From Burkholderia savannae (lineage in GTDB: Bacteria > Pseudomonadota > Gammaproteobacteria > Burkholderiales > Burkholderiaceae): a stretch of 64,000 bases of DNA. Shown piece by piece: positions 8,138-18,270 of this stretch. The first letter of the stretch is position 1, and the number at the start of each line of letters is the position of its first letter. The position numbers and the translations under genes were made by a program. The notes beneath the pieces are model-generated. The model saw nothing but the letters and a program-made list of their open reading frames with translations, searched no databases and was not told the DNA's origin. The stretch covers positions 62,001 to 126,000 of the forward strand of contig NZ_CP013417.1 of assembly GCF_001524445.2 (NCBI RefSeq). The letters are read 5' to 3'.

Positions 8138-8734
8138 CTAGCGGCCGTATGTGACGACGAGCTGCGCGGAGCCGATCGACTCGGTGCCGATCTCGTGGTC
8201 GAACATCTGAGCGGGGCGGCCCGTCGCGACGCGCAGGTCGGTGGCCTTCAGCGCGTGGACGGTGATCACGTAGCGGTGCGGTTTGCCGGGCGGCGGACAT
8301 GGGCCGCCGTAGCCGTCGATGCCGAAATCGTTGCGCGCCTCGGTCGCGCCGAGCTTGCGCAGGAAGCCGGACGCGCTCGCGTCGGCGGGCAGGCTCGAGA
8401 CGCTCGCCGGGATGCCGGCGACCGCCCAGTGCCACCAGCCGCGGCCGGGCGCGTCGGGATCGAACATCGTGACGGCGAAGCCCTTCGTGCCGGGCGGCGG
8501 ATTGCGCCACGCGAGCTGCGGCGAGCGGTTGCCGCCCTTGCAGTCGCCCTGATTGAAGACGTGCGACGCGCCGACGCGGCCGCCGGGGCGCAGGTCGTCG
8601 CTCGTGAGCACGAACGCGTCTTCGGCGCGCGCACGCGGGCCGCCGAGGATGCCGAAGAAGGAAGCGCAGGCGAAGGCGAGCGCGAGCAGACGACGGGGCG
8701 AACCTGGCGGAACGACTCGGCGACCCACACGCAT
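8138..8734 (-). CDS. YbhB/YbcL family PEBP-like protein
   Basis: A 198-residue protein of the phosphatidylethanolamine-binding (Raf kinase inhibitor-like) family. Seen: DPDAPGRGWWHWAVAGIP (about residues 92-109), the ligand-pocket hallmark, and the second signature GPCPPPGKPHRYVITVHAL. An N-terminal hydrophobic segment ending ARAED indicates export to the periplasm. The bacterial function is not established; E. coli YbhB is also uncharacterised. The start at 8734 is preceded by GGGAGAAGG. Gene stands alone. Confidence 0.85.
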   Translation of the reverse strand: MRVGRRVVPPGSPRRLLALAFACASFFGILGGPRARAEDAFVLTSDDLRPGGRVGASHVFNQGDCKGGNRSPQLAWRNPPPGTKGFAVTMFDPDAPGRGWWHWAVAGIPASVSSLPADASASGFLRKLGATEARNDFGIDGYGGPCPPPGKPHRYVITVHALKATDLRVATGRPAQMFDHEIGTESIGSAQLVVTYGR

Positions 8735-8968
8735 ATGGCCCTTCTCCCGTCACTGGTGCCGGGGCGGCCCGGCGCTGATCGTTGTCGAGATGTGATGCTC
8801 GAACCCGAATATGAGGGCAAGTCTAGCATTAGGGGACGCATGGCGGACGTCGTCGCGTCAACTTCGCGTGAGCGGGCCGGCGCGGCGGGTGCAGGCGGGC
8901 GCAGGCGGCGGGAAACGCGAAGAGACGGCGCAGGAAGGGCGGCCGTCGCCACCGGCGAGCGCGCGCAT

Positions 8969-9005
8969 AAAAAACGCCGGCCGTCGTCGACGGCCGGCGT
9001 TTTTC
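8969..9005. terminator. Bidirectional terminator after pyrE
   Basis: AAAAAACGCCGGCCGTCG and its complement meet at about 8987, giving a perfect long stem ending in T-runs on either strand. It is positioned to end pyrE transcription. The rest of 8735-9058 shows no gene. Confidence 0.85.
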
Positions 9006-9058
9006 GGCATCTTCGCGGGCGCGGGCGGACGGGCCGCCGCCGGCGATGCGGGCTCGCG

Positions 9059-9745
9059 TTACTCCTGCGCGCCCGTCGCGCCGCCGTGCGCGGCCGACCA
9101 TTCGGCCGGCGAGTGCAGGAATTTCTCGACTTCGTCGAGCGTCTTCGTCTCGAAGTAGCCCGACGCCTTCGCGACGCGCAGCACGTCCCACCAGGTCGCG
9201 AGCGCGTGCAGGTCGACGTCGATGTCCTTCAGCACCGACACGCTTTCCTTGAAGATGTTGTAGTGGAACAGCACGAAGCAGTGGTTCACCGTCGCGCCCG
9301 CCGTGCGCAGCGCGTTGATGAAGTTGATCTTGCTGCGGCTGTCGGTCGTCAGGTCCTCGACGAGCAGCACGCGCGAGCCTTCCTCCAGATAGCCCTCGAT
9401 CTGCGCGTTGCGGCCGAAACCCTTCGGCTTTTTACGCACGTACTGCATCGGCAGCATCATCCGGTCGGCGATCCACGCGGCGAACGGGATGCCGGCGGTT
9501 TCGCCGCCCGCCACCGCGTCGATCTGCTCGAAGCCGACGTCGCGCAGGATCGTCGCCTCGGCCATCTCCATCAGGCCGCGGCGCACGCGCGGAAACGAGA
9601 TCAGCTTGCGGCAGTCGATGTAGACCGGGCTCGCCCATCCGGACGTGAAGATGAAGGGCTTGTCGGCGTTGAAGTGCACCGCTTGCACTTCGAGCAGCAT
9701 TTTGGCGGTCGTGTCGGAGATCGTCTGACGATCGAAGCCTGTCAT
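9059..9745 (-). CDS. pyrE: Orotate phosphoribosyltransferase
   Basis: Fifth step of pyrimidine synthesis: orotate plus PRPP to orotidine 5'-phosphate. The 228-residue product shows the PRPP-binding motif [15 protein letters not shown] (about residues 115-130, with the acidic pair ED) and the substrate loop [17 protein letters not shown]. The C-terminus is longer than in E. coli PyrE (213) and ends in an Ala/Gly-rich tail. The ATG at 9745 follows AAGGAA; upstream frame extension is basic and unconserved. Single gene with its own terminator. Confidence 0.93.
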   Translation of the reverse strand: MTGFDRQTISDTTAKMLLEVQAVHFNADKPFIFTSGWASPVYIDCRKLISFPRVRRGLMEMAEATILRDVGFEQIDAVAGGETAGIPFAAWIADRMMLPMQYVRKKPKGFGRNAQIEGYLEEGSRVLLVEDLTTDSRSKINFINALRTAGATVNHCFVLFHYNIFKESVSVLKDIDVDLHALATWWDVLRVAKASGYFETKTLDEVEKFLHSPAEWSAAHGGATGAQE

Positions 9746-10266
9746 GGGCGTTCCTTGGTGATGAGCGAGGGGCGGGCGCGGGCCCGGTGGCGCAGCTCGC
9801 GTGATTCCTGCCGTGAGGGCCGGGCTGCGGGCCGACGTGGGCGATGGCCGCCGGCGTCGAGCCGCTTCGCTGCGCGCGTAGCCCGCTATTTTACCCGATT
9901 TGCGCCCTTTTCGAGACGCCCGGCGGCGGCGGATTATCCGCGCCCGGACGGCGGTCCCGGGCGCGGGGCGGGCGTTGCGGCGCGCGGATGCTCCGCCGCC
10001 TTGCGGCATTGAAAGGAAGTACGCCGAAACGATGGCCTTGCGCGGCGCAGCAACTGGCGCGCGTGCGCGAGGTGTACACTAAGCGACCCTCTAAGTATTT
10101 GCTCGGTGCTTTGTACTCCCCGCTTGCCACCCGCCAAGGTTCGAAGCCGCGCCGATCCGGCGCGCGACGGACGCCGCAGTCGACCATCCCCTCGATTTCC
10201 GCATCCGCGGCTCCCGGTGCTCGGTACTGAGTCTTCAAAATTTCGCATGTCTCTCGCAGGTCAACC
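9746..10266. other. Intergenic region pyrE-maeB
   Basis: 520 bases between divergent genes. It must hold the promoters of both, but I see no convincing -35/-10 pair. No ORF here has protein-like composition. Confidence 0.5.
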
Positions 10267-12537
10267 ATGGACGAACAACTGAAGCAAAGCGCTCTCGCTT
10301 ATCACCAGAATCCGAAACCCGGCAAGATTTCGGTCACGCCCACGAAGCCGCTGTCGAACCAGCTCGATCTGTCGCTCGCATATTCGCCCGGCGTCGCGGC
10401 CGCGTGCGAGGCGATCCACGCGGACCCGCTCGACGCGCAGAAGTACACGTCGCGCGGCAACCTCGTCGGCGTCGTGACGAACGGCACCGCGGTGCTCGGC
10501 CTCGGCAACATCGGCCCGCTCGCCGCGAAGCCGGTGATGGAGGGCAAGGGGTGCCTGTTCAAGAAATTCGCGGGCATCGACGTGTTCGACATCGAACTCT
10601 CCGAGTCCGATCCGGACAAGCTCGTCGATGCGATCGCGATGCTCGAGCCGACGCTCGGCGGCATCAATCTCGAAGACATCAAGGCGCCCGAGTGCTTCTA
10701 CATCGAGCAGAAGCTGCGCGAGCGGATGAAGATTCCCGTCTTCCACGACGATCAGCACGGCACCGCGATCATCGCGTCGGCGGCGATCCTGAACGGCCTG
10801 AAGGTGGTCGGCAAGGATCTGTCGAGCGTGAAGCTCGTGTGCTCGGGTGCGGGCGCGGCGGCGATCGCGTGTCTCGACCTGCTCGTGAAGCTCGGCCTGT
10901 CCAAGTCGAACGTGCTCGTTTGCGACTCGAAAGGCGTGATCTACGAAGGCCGCGGCAATCTCGATCCGTCGAAGCAGCGCTACGCGGTGACGACCGACGC
11001 GCGCACGCTCGCCGACGCGATTCGCGATGCGGACGTGTTCCTCGGCTGCTCGAGCGCGGGCGTGCTGAAGCAGGACATGGTGAAGACGATGGCGGACAAG
11101 CCGCTCATCCTCGCGCTCGCGAACCCGGAGCCGGAAATCCGCCCGGAAGACGCGAAGGCGGTGCGCCCGGACGCGATCGTCGCGACGGGCCGCTCCGATT
11201 ATCCGAACCAGGTCAACAACGTCCTGTGCTTCCCGTTCATCTTCCGCGGCGCGCTCGACGTCGGCGCGACGACGATCACCGAGGAGATGAAGCTCGCGTG
11301 CGTGCGCGCGATCGCCGAGCTCGCGCAGGAAACCGATCAGAGCGAGGAAGTCGCGAAGGCGTATGAAGGCCATTCGCTCGAATTCGGCCCGGAATACCTG
11401 ATTCCGAAGCCGTTCGATCCGCGCCTCATCATCAAGATCGCGCCCGCCGTCGCGCAGGCCGCGATGGATTCGGGCGTGGCCACCCGCCCGATCGCCGACA
11501 TGGACGCGTACCGCGAGCAACTCGGCGCGACCGTCTACCGCACCGGCATGGTGATGCGCCCCGTGTTCGCCACCGCGAAGACGAAGACCGCGCGCATCGT
11601 GTTCGCCGAGGGCGAGGACGAGCGCGTGCTGCGCGCCGCGCAGTTCGTGCTGCAGGAGAAGATCGCGAAGCCGATCATCGTCGGCCGTCCGTCCGTCGTC
11701 GAGATGCGTCTGAAGAAGATCGGCTCGAAGCTCGTGGGCGGAGCCGATTTCGAGATCGTCAATCCGGAAGACGATCCGCGCTACCAGCAATGCTGGCAGG
11801 CGTACCACGAGATGGGCGCGCGCGACGGCGTGACGCCGGAAGTCGCGAAGGCCGCGCTGCGCAAGTTCAACACGCTGATCGGCGCGATCCTCGTGCACCT
11901 CGGCGACGCGGACGGCATGATCTGCGGGATGATCGACACGTACCACAGCCACCTGAAGTTCATCGAGCAGGTGCTCGGCCGCGCGAAGGGCGCCGAGCAC
12001 TTCGCGGCGATGAACCTGCTGATGCTGCCGGGCCGCAACCTGTTCATGTGCGATACCTACGTGAACGAGCAGCCGAGCGCGGAGCAGCTCGCCGACATGA
12101 CGATCCAGGCGGCGGCCGAGATCGAGCGTTTCGGCATCACGCCGAAGGCGGCGCTGCTGTCGAACTCGAACTTCGGCAGCGCGCCGTCGGCGTCGTCGCG
12201 CCGAATGGCGGACGCGCGCAAGCTGATTGTCGAGCGCGCGCCGAACCTTGAGGTCGACGGCGAAATGCACGGCGACGCGGCGCTGTCCGAAGTGGTTCGC
12301 AAGGCCGCGTTCCCCGGCACGACGCTCACGGGCGAGGCGAACCTCCTGATCATGCCGAACGTCGAGGCGGCGAACATCGCGTACAACCTGCTGAAGATGG
12401 TGGGCGGCGAAGGCGTGACGGTCGGCCCGTTCCTGCTCGGCGCGGCGAAGCCCGTGCACATCCTGACGCCGGCTGCGACGGTGCGCCGGATCATCAACAT
12501 GACGGCCGTCGCGGCGGCGAACGTGCAGGTGAAGTAA
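10267..12537 (+). CDS. maeB: NADP-dependent malic enzyme, PTA-fused
   Basis: Oxidative decarboxylation of malate to pyruvate with NADP+, linking the TCA cycle to NADPH supply. The 756-residue protein has a malic enzyme N-terminal domain (about 15-150; [29 protein letters not shown]), a NAD(P)-binding domain (about 160-400; [27 protein letters not shown]) and a C-terminal phosphotransacetylase-like domain (about 430-750), the usual layout of MaeB. In this family the PTA part is thought to sense acetyl-CoA and is not catalytically competent. The start at 10267 lies a few bases after CGCAGG. Single gene. Confidence 0.95.
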   Translation: MDEQLKQSALAYHQNPKPGKISVTPTKPLSNQLDLSLAYSPGVAAACEAIHADPLDAQKYTSRGNLVGVVTNGTAVLGLGNIGPLAAKPVMEGKGCLFKKFAGIDVFDIELSESDPDKLVDAIAMLEPTLGGINLEDIKAPECFYIEQKLRERMKIPVFHDDQHGTAIIASAAILNGLKVVGKDLSSVKLVCSGAGAAAIACLDLLVKLGLSKSNVLVCDSKGVIYEGRGNLDPSKQRYAVTTDARTLADAIRDADVFLGCSSAGVLKQDMVKTMADKPLILALANPEPEIRPEDAKAVRPDAIVATGRSDYPNQVNNVLCFPFIFRGALDVGATTITEEMKLACVRAIAELAQETDQSEEVAKAYEGHSLEFGPEYLIPKPFDPRLIIKIAPAVAQAAMDSGVATRPIADMDAYREQLGATVYRTGMVMRPVFATAKTKTARIVFAEGEDERVLRAAQFVLQEKIAKPIIVGRPSVVEMRLKKIGSKLVGGADFEIVNPEDDPRYQQCWQAYHEMGARDGVTPEVAKAALRKFNTLIGAILVHLGDADGMICGMIDTYHSHLKFIEQVLGRAKGAEHFAAMNLLMLPGRNLFMCDTYVNEQPSAEQLADMTIQAAAEIERFGITPKAALLSNSNFGSAPSASSRRMADARKLIVERAPNLEVDGEMHGDAALSEVVRKAAFPGTTLTGEANLLIMPNVEAANIAYNLLKMVGGEGVTVGPFLLGAAKPVHILTPAATVRRIINMTAVAAANVQVK

Positions 12538-12596
12538 CGCGCGCGGAGGCGAGCGCCGCGAGCCGTGACGGCCTGCGGCGCGCCGAGACGAACAGG

Positions 12597-12680
12597 AAGG
12601 CGGCCGCCCGGCCGCACCGCACCTCGGAAGGTGTGCATCCAGCTTTGAGGTCGGTTCAGTCGGGCGGCCGCCTTTTTCTT
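12597..12680 (+). terminator. Terminator with nested hairpin after maeB
   Basis: Perfect 14-bp arms AAGGCGGCCGCCCG (12597-12610) and complement (12661-12674) followed by TTTTTCTT. The 50-base loop holds a second hairpin, GCACCT/AGGTGTGC around 12619-12636, so the RNA would fold into a branched structure. Confidence 0.75.
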
Positions 12681-12743
12681 TGCGTCGGCGCGCGGGACGT
12701 CATTGCGATGCCGGCGCAACCGCGTCGCGCGCGCGATCCGTCG

Positions 12744-15700
12744 TCACGCGACGTTGCGCGTCTGCCCGCCCTCCGGCGAGCGCCACCGCGCGAGCAGCCG
12801 CGTCCACTTCGCGCGCACCGCGTGCACGTTGTTCTCCTTCACGTGCCCATATCCACGAATGCCGTCGGGCAGGCTCGCGAGCTCGATCGCGAGCGGCAGC
12901 GTGTCGCGCGTGAGCCGGCCGTCGATCAGCTCGCTCACGAGCGCCTCGTATTCGCCGATCAGCGCGCGCTCGGTGCGCCGTTCGTCGGTGCGGCCGAACA
13001 CGTCGAGCGCCGTTCCGCGCAGAAACTTCAGCTTCGCGAGCACGCGGAACGCCTGCATCAACCACGGGCCGTATTGCTGCTTCACGAGACGGCCGTGCGC
13101 ATCCTTCTTCGCGAACAGCGGCGGCGCGAGGTGGAACCTGAGCTTCCAGTCGCCTTCGAACTGCTCGGCGAGCTTCGCGACGAACGCCGGATCGGCGTGC
13201 AGCCGCGCGACTTCGTACTCGTCCTTGTACGCCATCAGCTTGTACAGATTGCGCGCGACGGCCTCGGTGAGCGGCTCCTGCGCGGCCTCGCCGCCGAGCG
13301 CCCGCTCGGCTTCGCGCACCTTGTCGACGACGGCCGAGAAGCGCGTCGCGTACGCGGCGTTCTGATACGCGCGCAGATGCTCGGCGCGCGTCGCGATCAG
13401 CGCGTCGATCGCCTTTTTCGTGTGCAGCGCGATCACCGTCGCGCCGGCCTGCGCACCGCCCGCCGCCGCCGCGCGCACGCTCGCCGGATCGAACGCGGCG
13501 CGGCGGCCCCATTCGAACGCCGCGCGGTTCTGCTCGATCTGCACGCCGTTCAGCTCGATCGCGCGCACGAGCGACGCATGCGTGAGCGGCAGCCAGCCGC
13601 GCTGCCACGCGTAGCCGAGCACGAACGGGTTCGTGTAGATCGCGTCGCCGAGCAGCGCGACCGCGAAGTGGTTCGCGTCGACGAGGTCGACCGCGTCGCC
13701 CGCCGCCGCGCGAATGTCGAGCTCGGCGCTCGCGCCCGGGAACGACCACAACGGATTCTTGATGAACTCGGCGGTCGGCGTCTTCGCGCTGTTGACGACG
13801 ACGCGCGTCGCGCCATGGCGCATTCGCGACGTGCATTCGTCGCCGGCCGTGACGATCGCGTCGCAGCCGATCACGAGATCGGCCTCGCCCATCGCGATGC
13901 GGGTGGCGTGGATGTCGGCGGGCGCGTGCGAGATCTGGACGTGGCTCATCACAGCGCCGCCCTTTTGCGCGAGGCCCGTCACGTCGAGCACCGTCACGCC
14001 CTTGCTTTCGAGGTGCGCGGCCATTCCGAGCAGCGCGCCGATCGTCACGACGCCCGTGCCGCCGACGCCCGTGACGAGCACGCCGTACGCGCGATCGATC
14101 GCAGGCAGCGCGGGCTCGGGGATCGGCGGCAGCGCGCTCGCGTCCACCGACACGGCCTTCGGCTTGCGCAGCTTGCCGCCCTCGACGGTCACGAAGCTCG
14201 GGCAGAAGCCCTTCACGCACGAGAAGTCCTTGTTGCAGGTCGACTGGTTGATCTGCCGCTTCGTGCCGAATTCGGTGTCGAGCGGCTCGACCGACAGGCA
14301 GTTCGACTGCACCGAGCAGTCGCCGCAGCCTTCGCAGACCGCCTCGTTGATCACGACGCGCTTGGCCGGGTCCGGGTACGCGCCGCGCTTGCGGCGCCGG
14401 CGCTTCTCGGTCGCGCAGGTCTGGTCGTAGATCAGGATCGTCGTGCCTTCGATCTCGCGCAGCGTGCGCTGGACGTCGTCGAGCTGGTCGCGATGGTGGA
14501 TCGTCACGCCCGGCGCGAGCAGCGACGCGTGGCCGTCGTATTTCTGCGGCTCGTCGGTGACGATCACGATCTTCCTCGCGCCTTCGGACGCGAGCTGGTG
14601 CGTGATCTGCGGCACCGTCAGCACGCCGTCGACGGGCTGGCCGCCCGTCATCGCGACCGCGTCGTTATAGAGAATCTTGTACGTGATGTTCGCCTTCGAC
14701 GCGATCGCCGCGCGAATCGCGAGGAGGCCGGAGTGGAAGTAGGTGCCGTCGCCCAGATTCGCGAACACGTGCTTTTCGTCGGTAAACGGCGCCTGGCCGA
14801 TCCACGGCACGCCTTCGCCGCCCATCTGGCTGAACGTGCTCGTGTTGCGGTCCATCCACACGGTCATGTAATGGCAGCCGATGCCCGCGATCGCGCGAGA
14901 GCCTTCCGGCACGTTCGTCGACGTGTTGTGCGGGCACCCGGAGCAGAACCACGGCTTGCGCTCGGCGCTCACGTGCGGCTTCGCGAGCGCGGTTTCCTTC
15001 GCGTGAATCACCGCGATCCGCGCGGCGACGCGTGCGCGCACGTCGGGCGGCAGCTCGAACTTTTCTAGGCGCGTCGCGATCGCCTTCGCGATGATCGCGG
15101 GCGACAGCTCGTAATGCGCGGGCAGCAGCCAGTTGCCCATCGGCACCGACCATTCGCCGCCCGCGCCGTCCTTTTCGTCGAACTTGCCGAACACGCGCGG
15201 ACGTTGGCCGTCCGGCCAGTTGTACAGTTCTTCCTTGATCGCGTATTCGAGAATCTGGCGCTTTTCCTCGACGACGAGAATTTCGTCGAGCCCGCGCGCG
15301 AATGCCTGCGCGCCTTGCGCTTCGAGCGGCCATACGCAGCCGACCTTGTAGAGGCGAATGCCGATCCGCGCGCAGGTTTCGTCGTCGAGGCCGAGGTCGA
15401 CGAGCGCCTGACGCACGTCGAGATACGCCTTGCCGCCCGTGATGATGCCGAAGCGCGCGTTCGGCGAATCGATCTCGATGCGGTCGAGCTTGTTCGCGCG
15501 CACGTACGCGAGCGCCGCGTACCACTTGTAGTCGAGGAGGCGCGCTTCCTGCACGAGAGGCGGATCGGGCCAGCGGATGTTCAGGCCGCCGTCGGGCATC
15601 GCGAAGTCGGTGGGCAGCACGATCTCGGTGCGATGCGGGTCGATGTCGACGGAGGCCGACGATTCGACGACGTCCGTCACGCACTTGAGCGCGACCCAAA

Positions 15701-16325
15701 GGCCCGAATAGCGGCTCATCGCCCAGCCGTGCAACCCGAAGTCCAGATATTCCTGCACGTTCGACGGGAACAGCACGGGCAGCCCGCACGCCTTGAAGAT
15801 GTGCTCGGATTGATGGGCGAGCGTCGACGACTTCGCCGCGTGATCGTCGCCCGCGAGCACGAGCACGCCGCCGTGCGGTGCGGAGCCGGCCGAGTTCGCG
15901 TGCTTGAACACGTCGCCCGTGCGGTCGACGCCCGGGCCCTTGCCGTACCACATCGCGAACACGCCGTCGTGCTTCGCGCCCGGATACAGGTTGACTTGCT
16001 GCGATCCCCAGACGGCCGTCGCCGCGAGGTCTTCGTTGAGGCCGGGCTGGAACACGATCCGGTGCGCGGCGAGGTGCTGCTTCGCCTTCCACAACGACAA
16101 ATCGAGCCCGCCGAGCGGCGAGCCGCGGTAGCCGGAAATGAAGCCGGCGGTGTTCAGGCCCGCGGCGCGATCGCGCTCCTGCTGGAGCATCGGCAGGCGC
16201 ACGAGCGCCTGGATGCCGCTCATGTACGCGCGGCCGCGTTCGAGCGTGTATTTGTCGTCTAGCGTGACGGATTGCAGCGCGGCTTCGAGCGATGCGCGCT
16301 GGCCTGCGTCTAGCGGGGCATTCAT
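12744..16325 (-). CDS. Indolepyruvate ferredoxin oxidoreductase, fused alpha/gamma subunits
   Basis: A 1193-residue thiamine-diphosphate enzyme that converts arylpyruvates (indole-, phenyl-, hydroxyphenylpyruvate) to aryl-acetyl-CoA with reduction of ferredoxin. Seen in order: N-terminal alpha-type region (GFISGYRGSPLGGLDL), TPP-domain motif CSGCPHNTSTNVPEG, a 4Fe-4S motif VCEGCGDCSVQSNC plus further cysteines (about residues 670-720), then the gamma-type domain with GVLVTGVGGTGVVTIGALLG. The fused architecture is common in proteobacteria. ATG at 16325 has a GAGGAGAC ribosome site; the frame is open 135 bases further but without family similarity. Near hpd and paa genes, so a role in aromatic amino acid catabolism is likely. 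No ferredoxin gene is adjacent. Confidence 0.9.
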   Translation of the reverse strand: MNAPLDAGQRASLEAALQSVTLDDKYTLERGRAYMSGIQALVRLPMLQQERDRAAGLNTAGFISGYRGSPLGGLDLSLWKAKQHLAAHRIVFQPGLNEDLAATAVWGSQQVNLYPGAKHDGVFAMWYGKGPGVDRTGDVFKHANSAGSAPHGGVLVLAGDDHAAKSSTLAHQSEHIFKACGLPVLFPSNVQEYLDFGLHGWAMSRYSGLWVALKCVTDVVESSASVDIDPHRTEIVLPTDFAMPDGGLNIRWPDPPLVQEARLLDYKWYAALAYVRANKLDRIEIDSPNARFGIITGGKAYLDVRQALVDLGLDDETCARIGIRLYKVGCVWPLEAQGAQAFARGLDEILVVEEKRQILEYAIKEELYNWPDGQRPRVFGKFDEKDGAGGEWSVPMGNWLLPAHYELSPAIIAKAIATRLEKFELPPDVRARVAARIAVIHAKETALAKPHVSAERKPWFCSGCPHNTSTNVPEGSRAIAGIGCHYMTVWMDRNTSTFSQMGGEGVPWIGQAPFTDEKHVFANLGDGTYFHSGLLAIRAAIASKANITYKILYNDAVAMTGGQPVDGVLTVPQITHQLASEGARKIVIVTDEPQKYDGHASLLAPGVTIHHRDQLDDVQRTLREIEGTTILIYDQTCATEKRRRRKRGAYPDPAKRVVINEAVCEGCGDCSVQSNCLSVEPLDTEFGTKRQINQSTCNKDFSCVKGFCPSFVTVEGGKLRKPKAVSVDASALPPIPEPALPAIDRAYGVLVTGVGGTGVVTIGALLGMAAHLESKGVTVLDVTGLAQKGGAVMSHVQISHAPADIHATRIAMGEADLVIGCDAIVTAGDECTSRMRHGATRVVVNSAKTPTAEFIKNPLWSFPGASAELDIRAAAGDAVDLVDANHFAVALLGDAIYTNPFVLGYAWQRGWLPLTHASLVRAIELNGVQIEQNRAAFEWGRRAAFDPASVRAAAAGGAQAGATVIALHTKKAIDALIATRAEHLRAYQNAAYATRFSAVVDKVREAERALGGEAAQEPLTEAVARNLYKLMAYKDEYEVARLHADPAFVAKLAEQFEGDWKLRFHLAPPLFAKKDAHGRLVKQQYGPWLMQAFRVLAKLKFLRGTALDVFGRTDERRTERALIGEYEALVSELIDGRLTRDTLPLAIELASLPDGIRGYGHVKENNVHAVRAKWTRLLARWRSPEGGQTRNVA

Positions 16326-16642
16326 GCAGTGTCTCCTCACCCGGTTCGGGATCGCCAAAACTATCGGCGCGTCGGCGTCTTGTGGACGCGTTGGTCGGCC
16401 CGAATATTGGCGGGTTTCGTTCGATGGTAGCACTGGGAAAAACCCGCCGCATTGTTTCAATAATGAGTGCCGAGTGACCCGAAATCGAGAGGAATCAATG
16501 CGTTACAGGCTGTAAAAGCATGTAAAACGGCGGGCCTCGCGCGGCGATTGCCGTTAGTCTCTAGGGCCCTGTCCGGTTGTGACGGCGGCGCGGGCTCGCG
16601 TCGGCGCCGCGAACGCACACGGACGGTTGCAATGGAGGTGCA
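16326..16642. other. Intergenic region between ior gene and a small secreted protein gene
   Basis: About 315 bases between divergent genes. It must carry the ior promoter on the minus strand. I see no protein gene longer than a few codons and no clear promoter boxes. Confidence 0.4.
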
Positions 16643-16837
16643 ATGAAGACTCGAAATATCCAGAATTTCCTGATGGTGTCGGCGGCGTTTTTCGCGATGA
16701 GCGGCACCGCGCGCTCGGAAGGCGCAAGCGTGCTGGCGACGGCGAGCACCCAGATGCTGCAGCTCGCGGCAGCCGGTGCGCCGGCGCCGGCGCTCGCGAG
16801 CGCCGTGACGAACGAACGCGGCGCGGCGCAGAAGTAG
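16643..16837 (+). CDS. Small predicted secreted protein
   Basis: A 64-residue reading frame with an N-terminal signal-like segment (MKTRNIQNFLMVSAAFFAMS, residues 1-20) and a possible cleavage site near TARSEG, leaving about 38 Ala-rich residues with no recognisable domain. A GGAGG sequence (16631-16635, in AATGGAGGTGCA) precedes the ATG at a suitable distance and a perfect palindromic terminator follows, so real expression is plausible. No homologue family is recognised. Alternatively it is a chance frame. Confidence 0.5.
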   Translation: MKTRNIQNFLMVSAAFFAMSGTARSEGASVLATASTQMLQLAAAGAPAPALASAVTNERGAAQK

Positions 16838-16896
16838 GCCGCGGCGGCGCAGCGGCGGGCGATTGCCGGCCTCGTCGCGCGATGATCGGCCATGCA

Positions 16897-16928
16897 AAAG
16901 GGCGGGAATCCCGGGATTCCCGCCCTTT
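16897..16928. terminator. Perfect 32-bp palindromic terminator
   Basis: AAAGGGCGGGAATCCC at 16897-16912 followed directly by its reverse complement to 16928. A-run and T-run at the ends make it a terminator on both strands, serving the small secreted protein gene and hpd. Confidence 0.8.
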
Positions 16929-17021
16929 CCATTTAGACGTTCCGATTTGACGCCTCGATGTTTCGAGGCCTCTATGTCTTGACGCCCCGTCGCGAACAGG
17001 CCGCGCGCGGCGCCGCCTCGC

Positions 17022-18119
17022 TTACGCCTTGTCCTGCACGACGCCGCGGCGGATCTGGTCGAGCTCGATCGATTCGAACAGCGCCTTGAAGTTGCCCTCG
17101 CCGAAGCCCTGATTGCCCTTGCGCTGGATGATCTCGAAGAAGATCGGCCCGATCTGGTTCTCGGTGAAGATCTGCAGCAGCAGATCGTCGTGCGCGCCGT
17201 CGATCAGGATCTTGCGCTTCCTGAGCTCGTCGAGCGGCTCGCCGTGGTTCGGCACGCGGCGATCGACGAGCTCGTAGTACGTGTCGATCGTGTCGAGCAG
17301 CGTCACGCCCTTCGCGCGCAGGCCGTCGACCGCCTTGTAGATGTCGGCCGCGCCGAGCGCGATGTGCTGGATGCCTTCGCCGTGATATGCGTCGAGGTAT
17401 TCCTGGATCTGGCCGGCCGTGTCCGAGCCTTCCTCGTTGATCGGAATCCGGATCTTGCCGCACGGCGACGTCATCGCCTTCGATTTCACGCCCGTCACCT
17501 TGCCTTCGATGTCGAAATAGCGCACCTCGCGGAAGTTGAACAGGCGCTCGTAGAACTCCGCCCATTCCTGCATGCGGCCGCGGTGGACGTTGTGCGTAAG
17601 GTGGTCGATGTAGGTGAGGCCGTGGCCGGCCGGGTTCGGATCGGCGCCCGGAATCGGCTCGAAGTCGACGTCGTAGATGCTGATGTCGCCGATCGCGCCC
17701 GGCTGCGCGCCGTTCTTGCCCTTCCAGCGGTCGACGAAATAGATCAGCGAATCGCCGATGCCCTTGATCGCCGGGATGTTCAGCTCCATCGGGCCCGTCT
17801 TGTTGTCGAAGCCCCATGCGCCCAGCTCGAGCGCGTGCTTGTACGCCTTCGCGGCGTCCTGCACGCGGAACGCGATCGCGCAGATCGACGGCCCGTGCAG
17901 CCGGGCGAAGCGCTGCGCGAACGAATCGGCTTCGGCGTTGATGATGAAGTTGATGTCGCCCTGGCGGTACAGCGTCACGTTCTTGTGGCGGTGCCGGGCG
18001 ACGGCGGTGAAGCCCATGCGCTCGAACAGCTGGCCGAGCGCTTTCGGATCGGGCGCGGTGTATTCGATGAATTCGAAGCCGTCGGTGCCGACGGGGTTGT
18101 CCCAGGTGGGGATTTGCAT
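17022..18119 (-). CDS. hppD: 4-hydroxyphenylpyruvate dioxygenase
   Basis: Second step of tyrosine degradation: 4-hydroxyphenylpyruvate plus O2 to homogentisate, with non-haem Fe(II). The 365-residue product has the two vicinal-oxygen-chelate halves. The three iron ligands are seen in TYIDHLTHNVHRGRM (first His, about residue 170), GEGIQHIALGAADIY (second His, about 250) and IGPIFFEIIQRKG (Glu, about 330). ATG at 18119 has AGGAGACGCC before it. It is transcribed divergently from an Lrp-type regulator, a layout suggesting control of hppD by that protein. Confidence 0.96.
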   Translation of the reverse strand: MQIPTWDNPVGTDGFEFIEYTAPDPKALGQLFERMGFTAVARHRHKNVTLYRQGDINFIINAEADSFAQRFARLHGPSICAIAFRVQDAAKAYKHALELGAWGFDNKTGPMELNIPAIKGIGDSLIYFVDRWKGKNGAQPGAIGDISIYDVDFEPIPGADPNPAGHGLTYIDHLTHNVHRGRMQEWAEFYERLFNFREVRYFDIEGKVTGVKSKAMTSPCGKIRIPINEEGSDTAGQIQEYLDAYHGEGIQHIALGAADIYKAVDGLRAKGVTLLDTIDTYYELVDRRVPNHGEPLDELRKRKILIDGAHDDLLLQIFTENQIGPIFFEIIQRKGNQGFGEGNFKALFESIELDQIRRGVVQDKA

Positions 18120-18270
18120 GGCGTCTCCTAGCCCTCGACGGGGCACGCGTCTTGGTGAATGTCTGCGGCAAAGTGTAGCGGGCCGGGCCGGGTGGAAACT
18201 TGCGAACTTAGTCGCGTAACGCTACGCTTGCGCAATTTCTCGTCCGCACGAACAGGCAGGGAGGCAGGAA

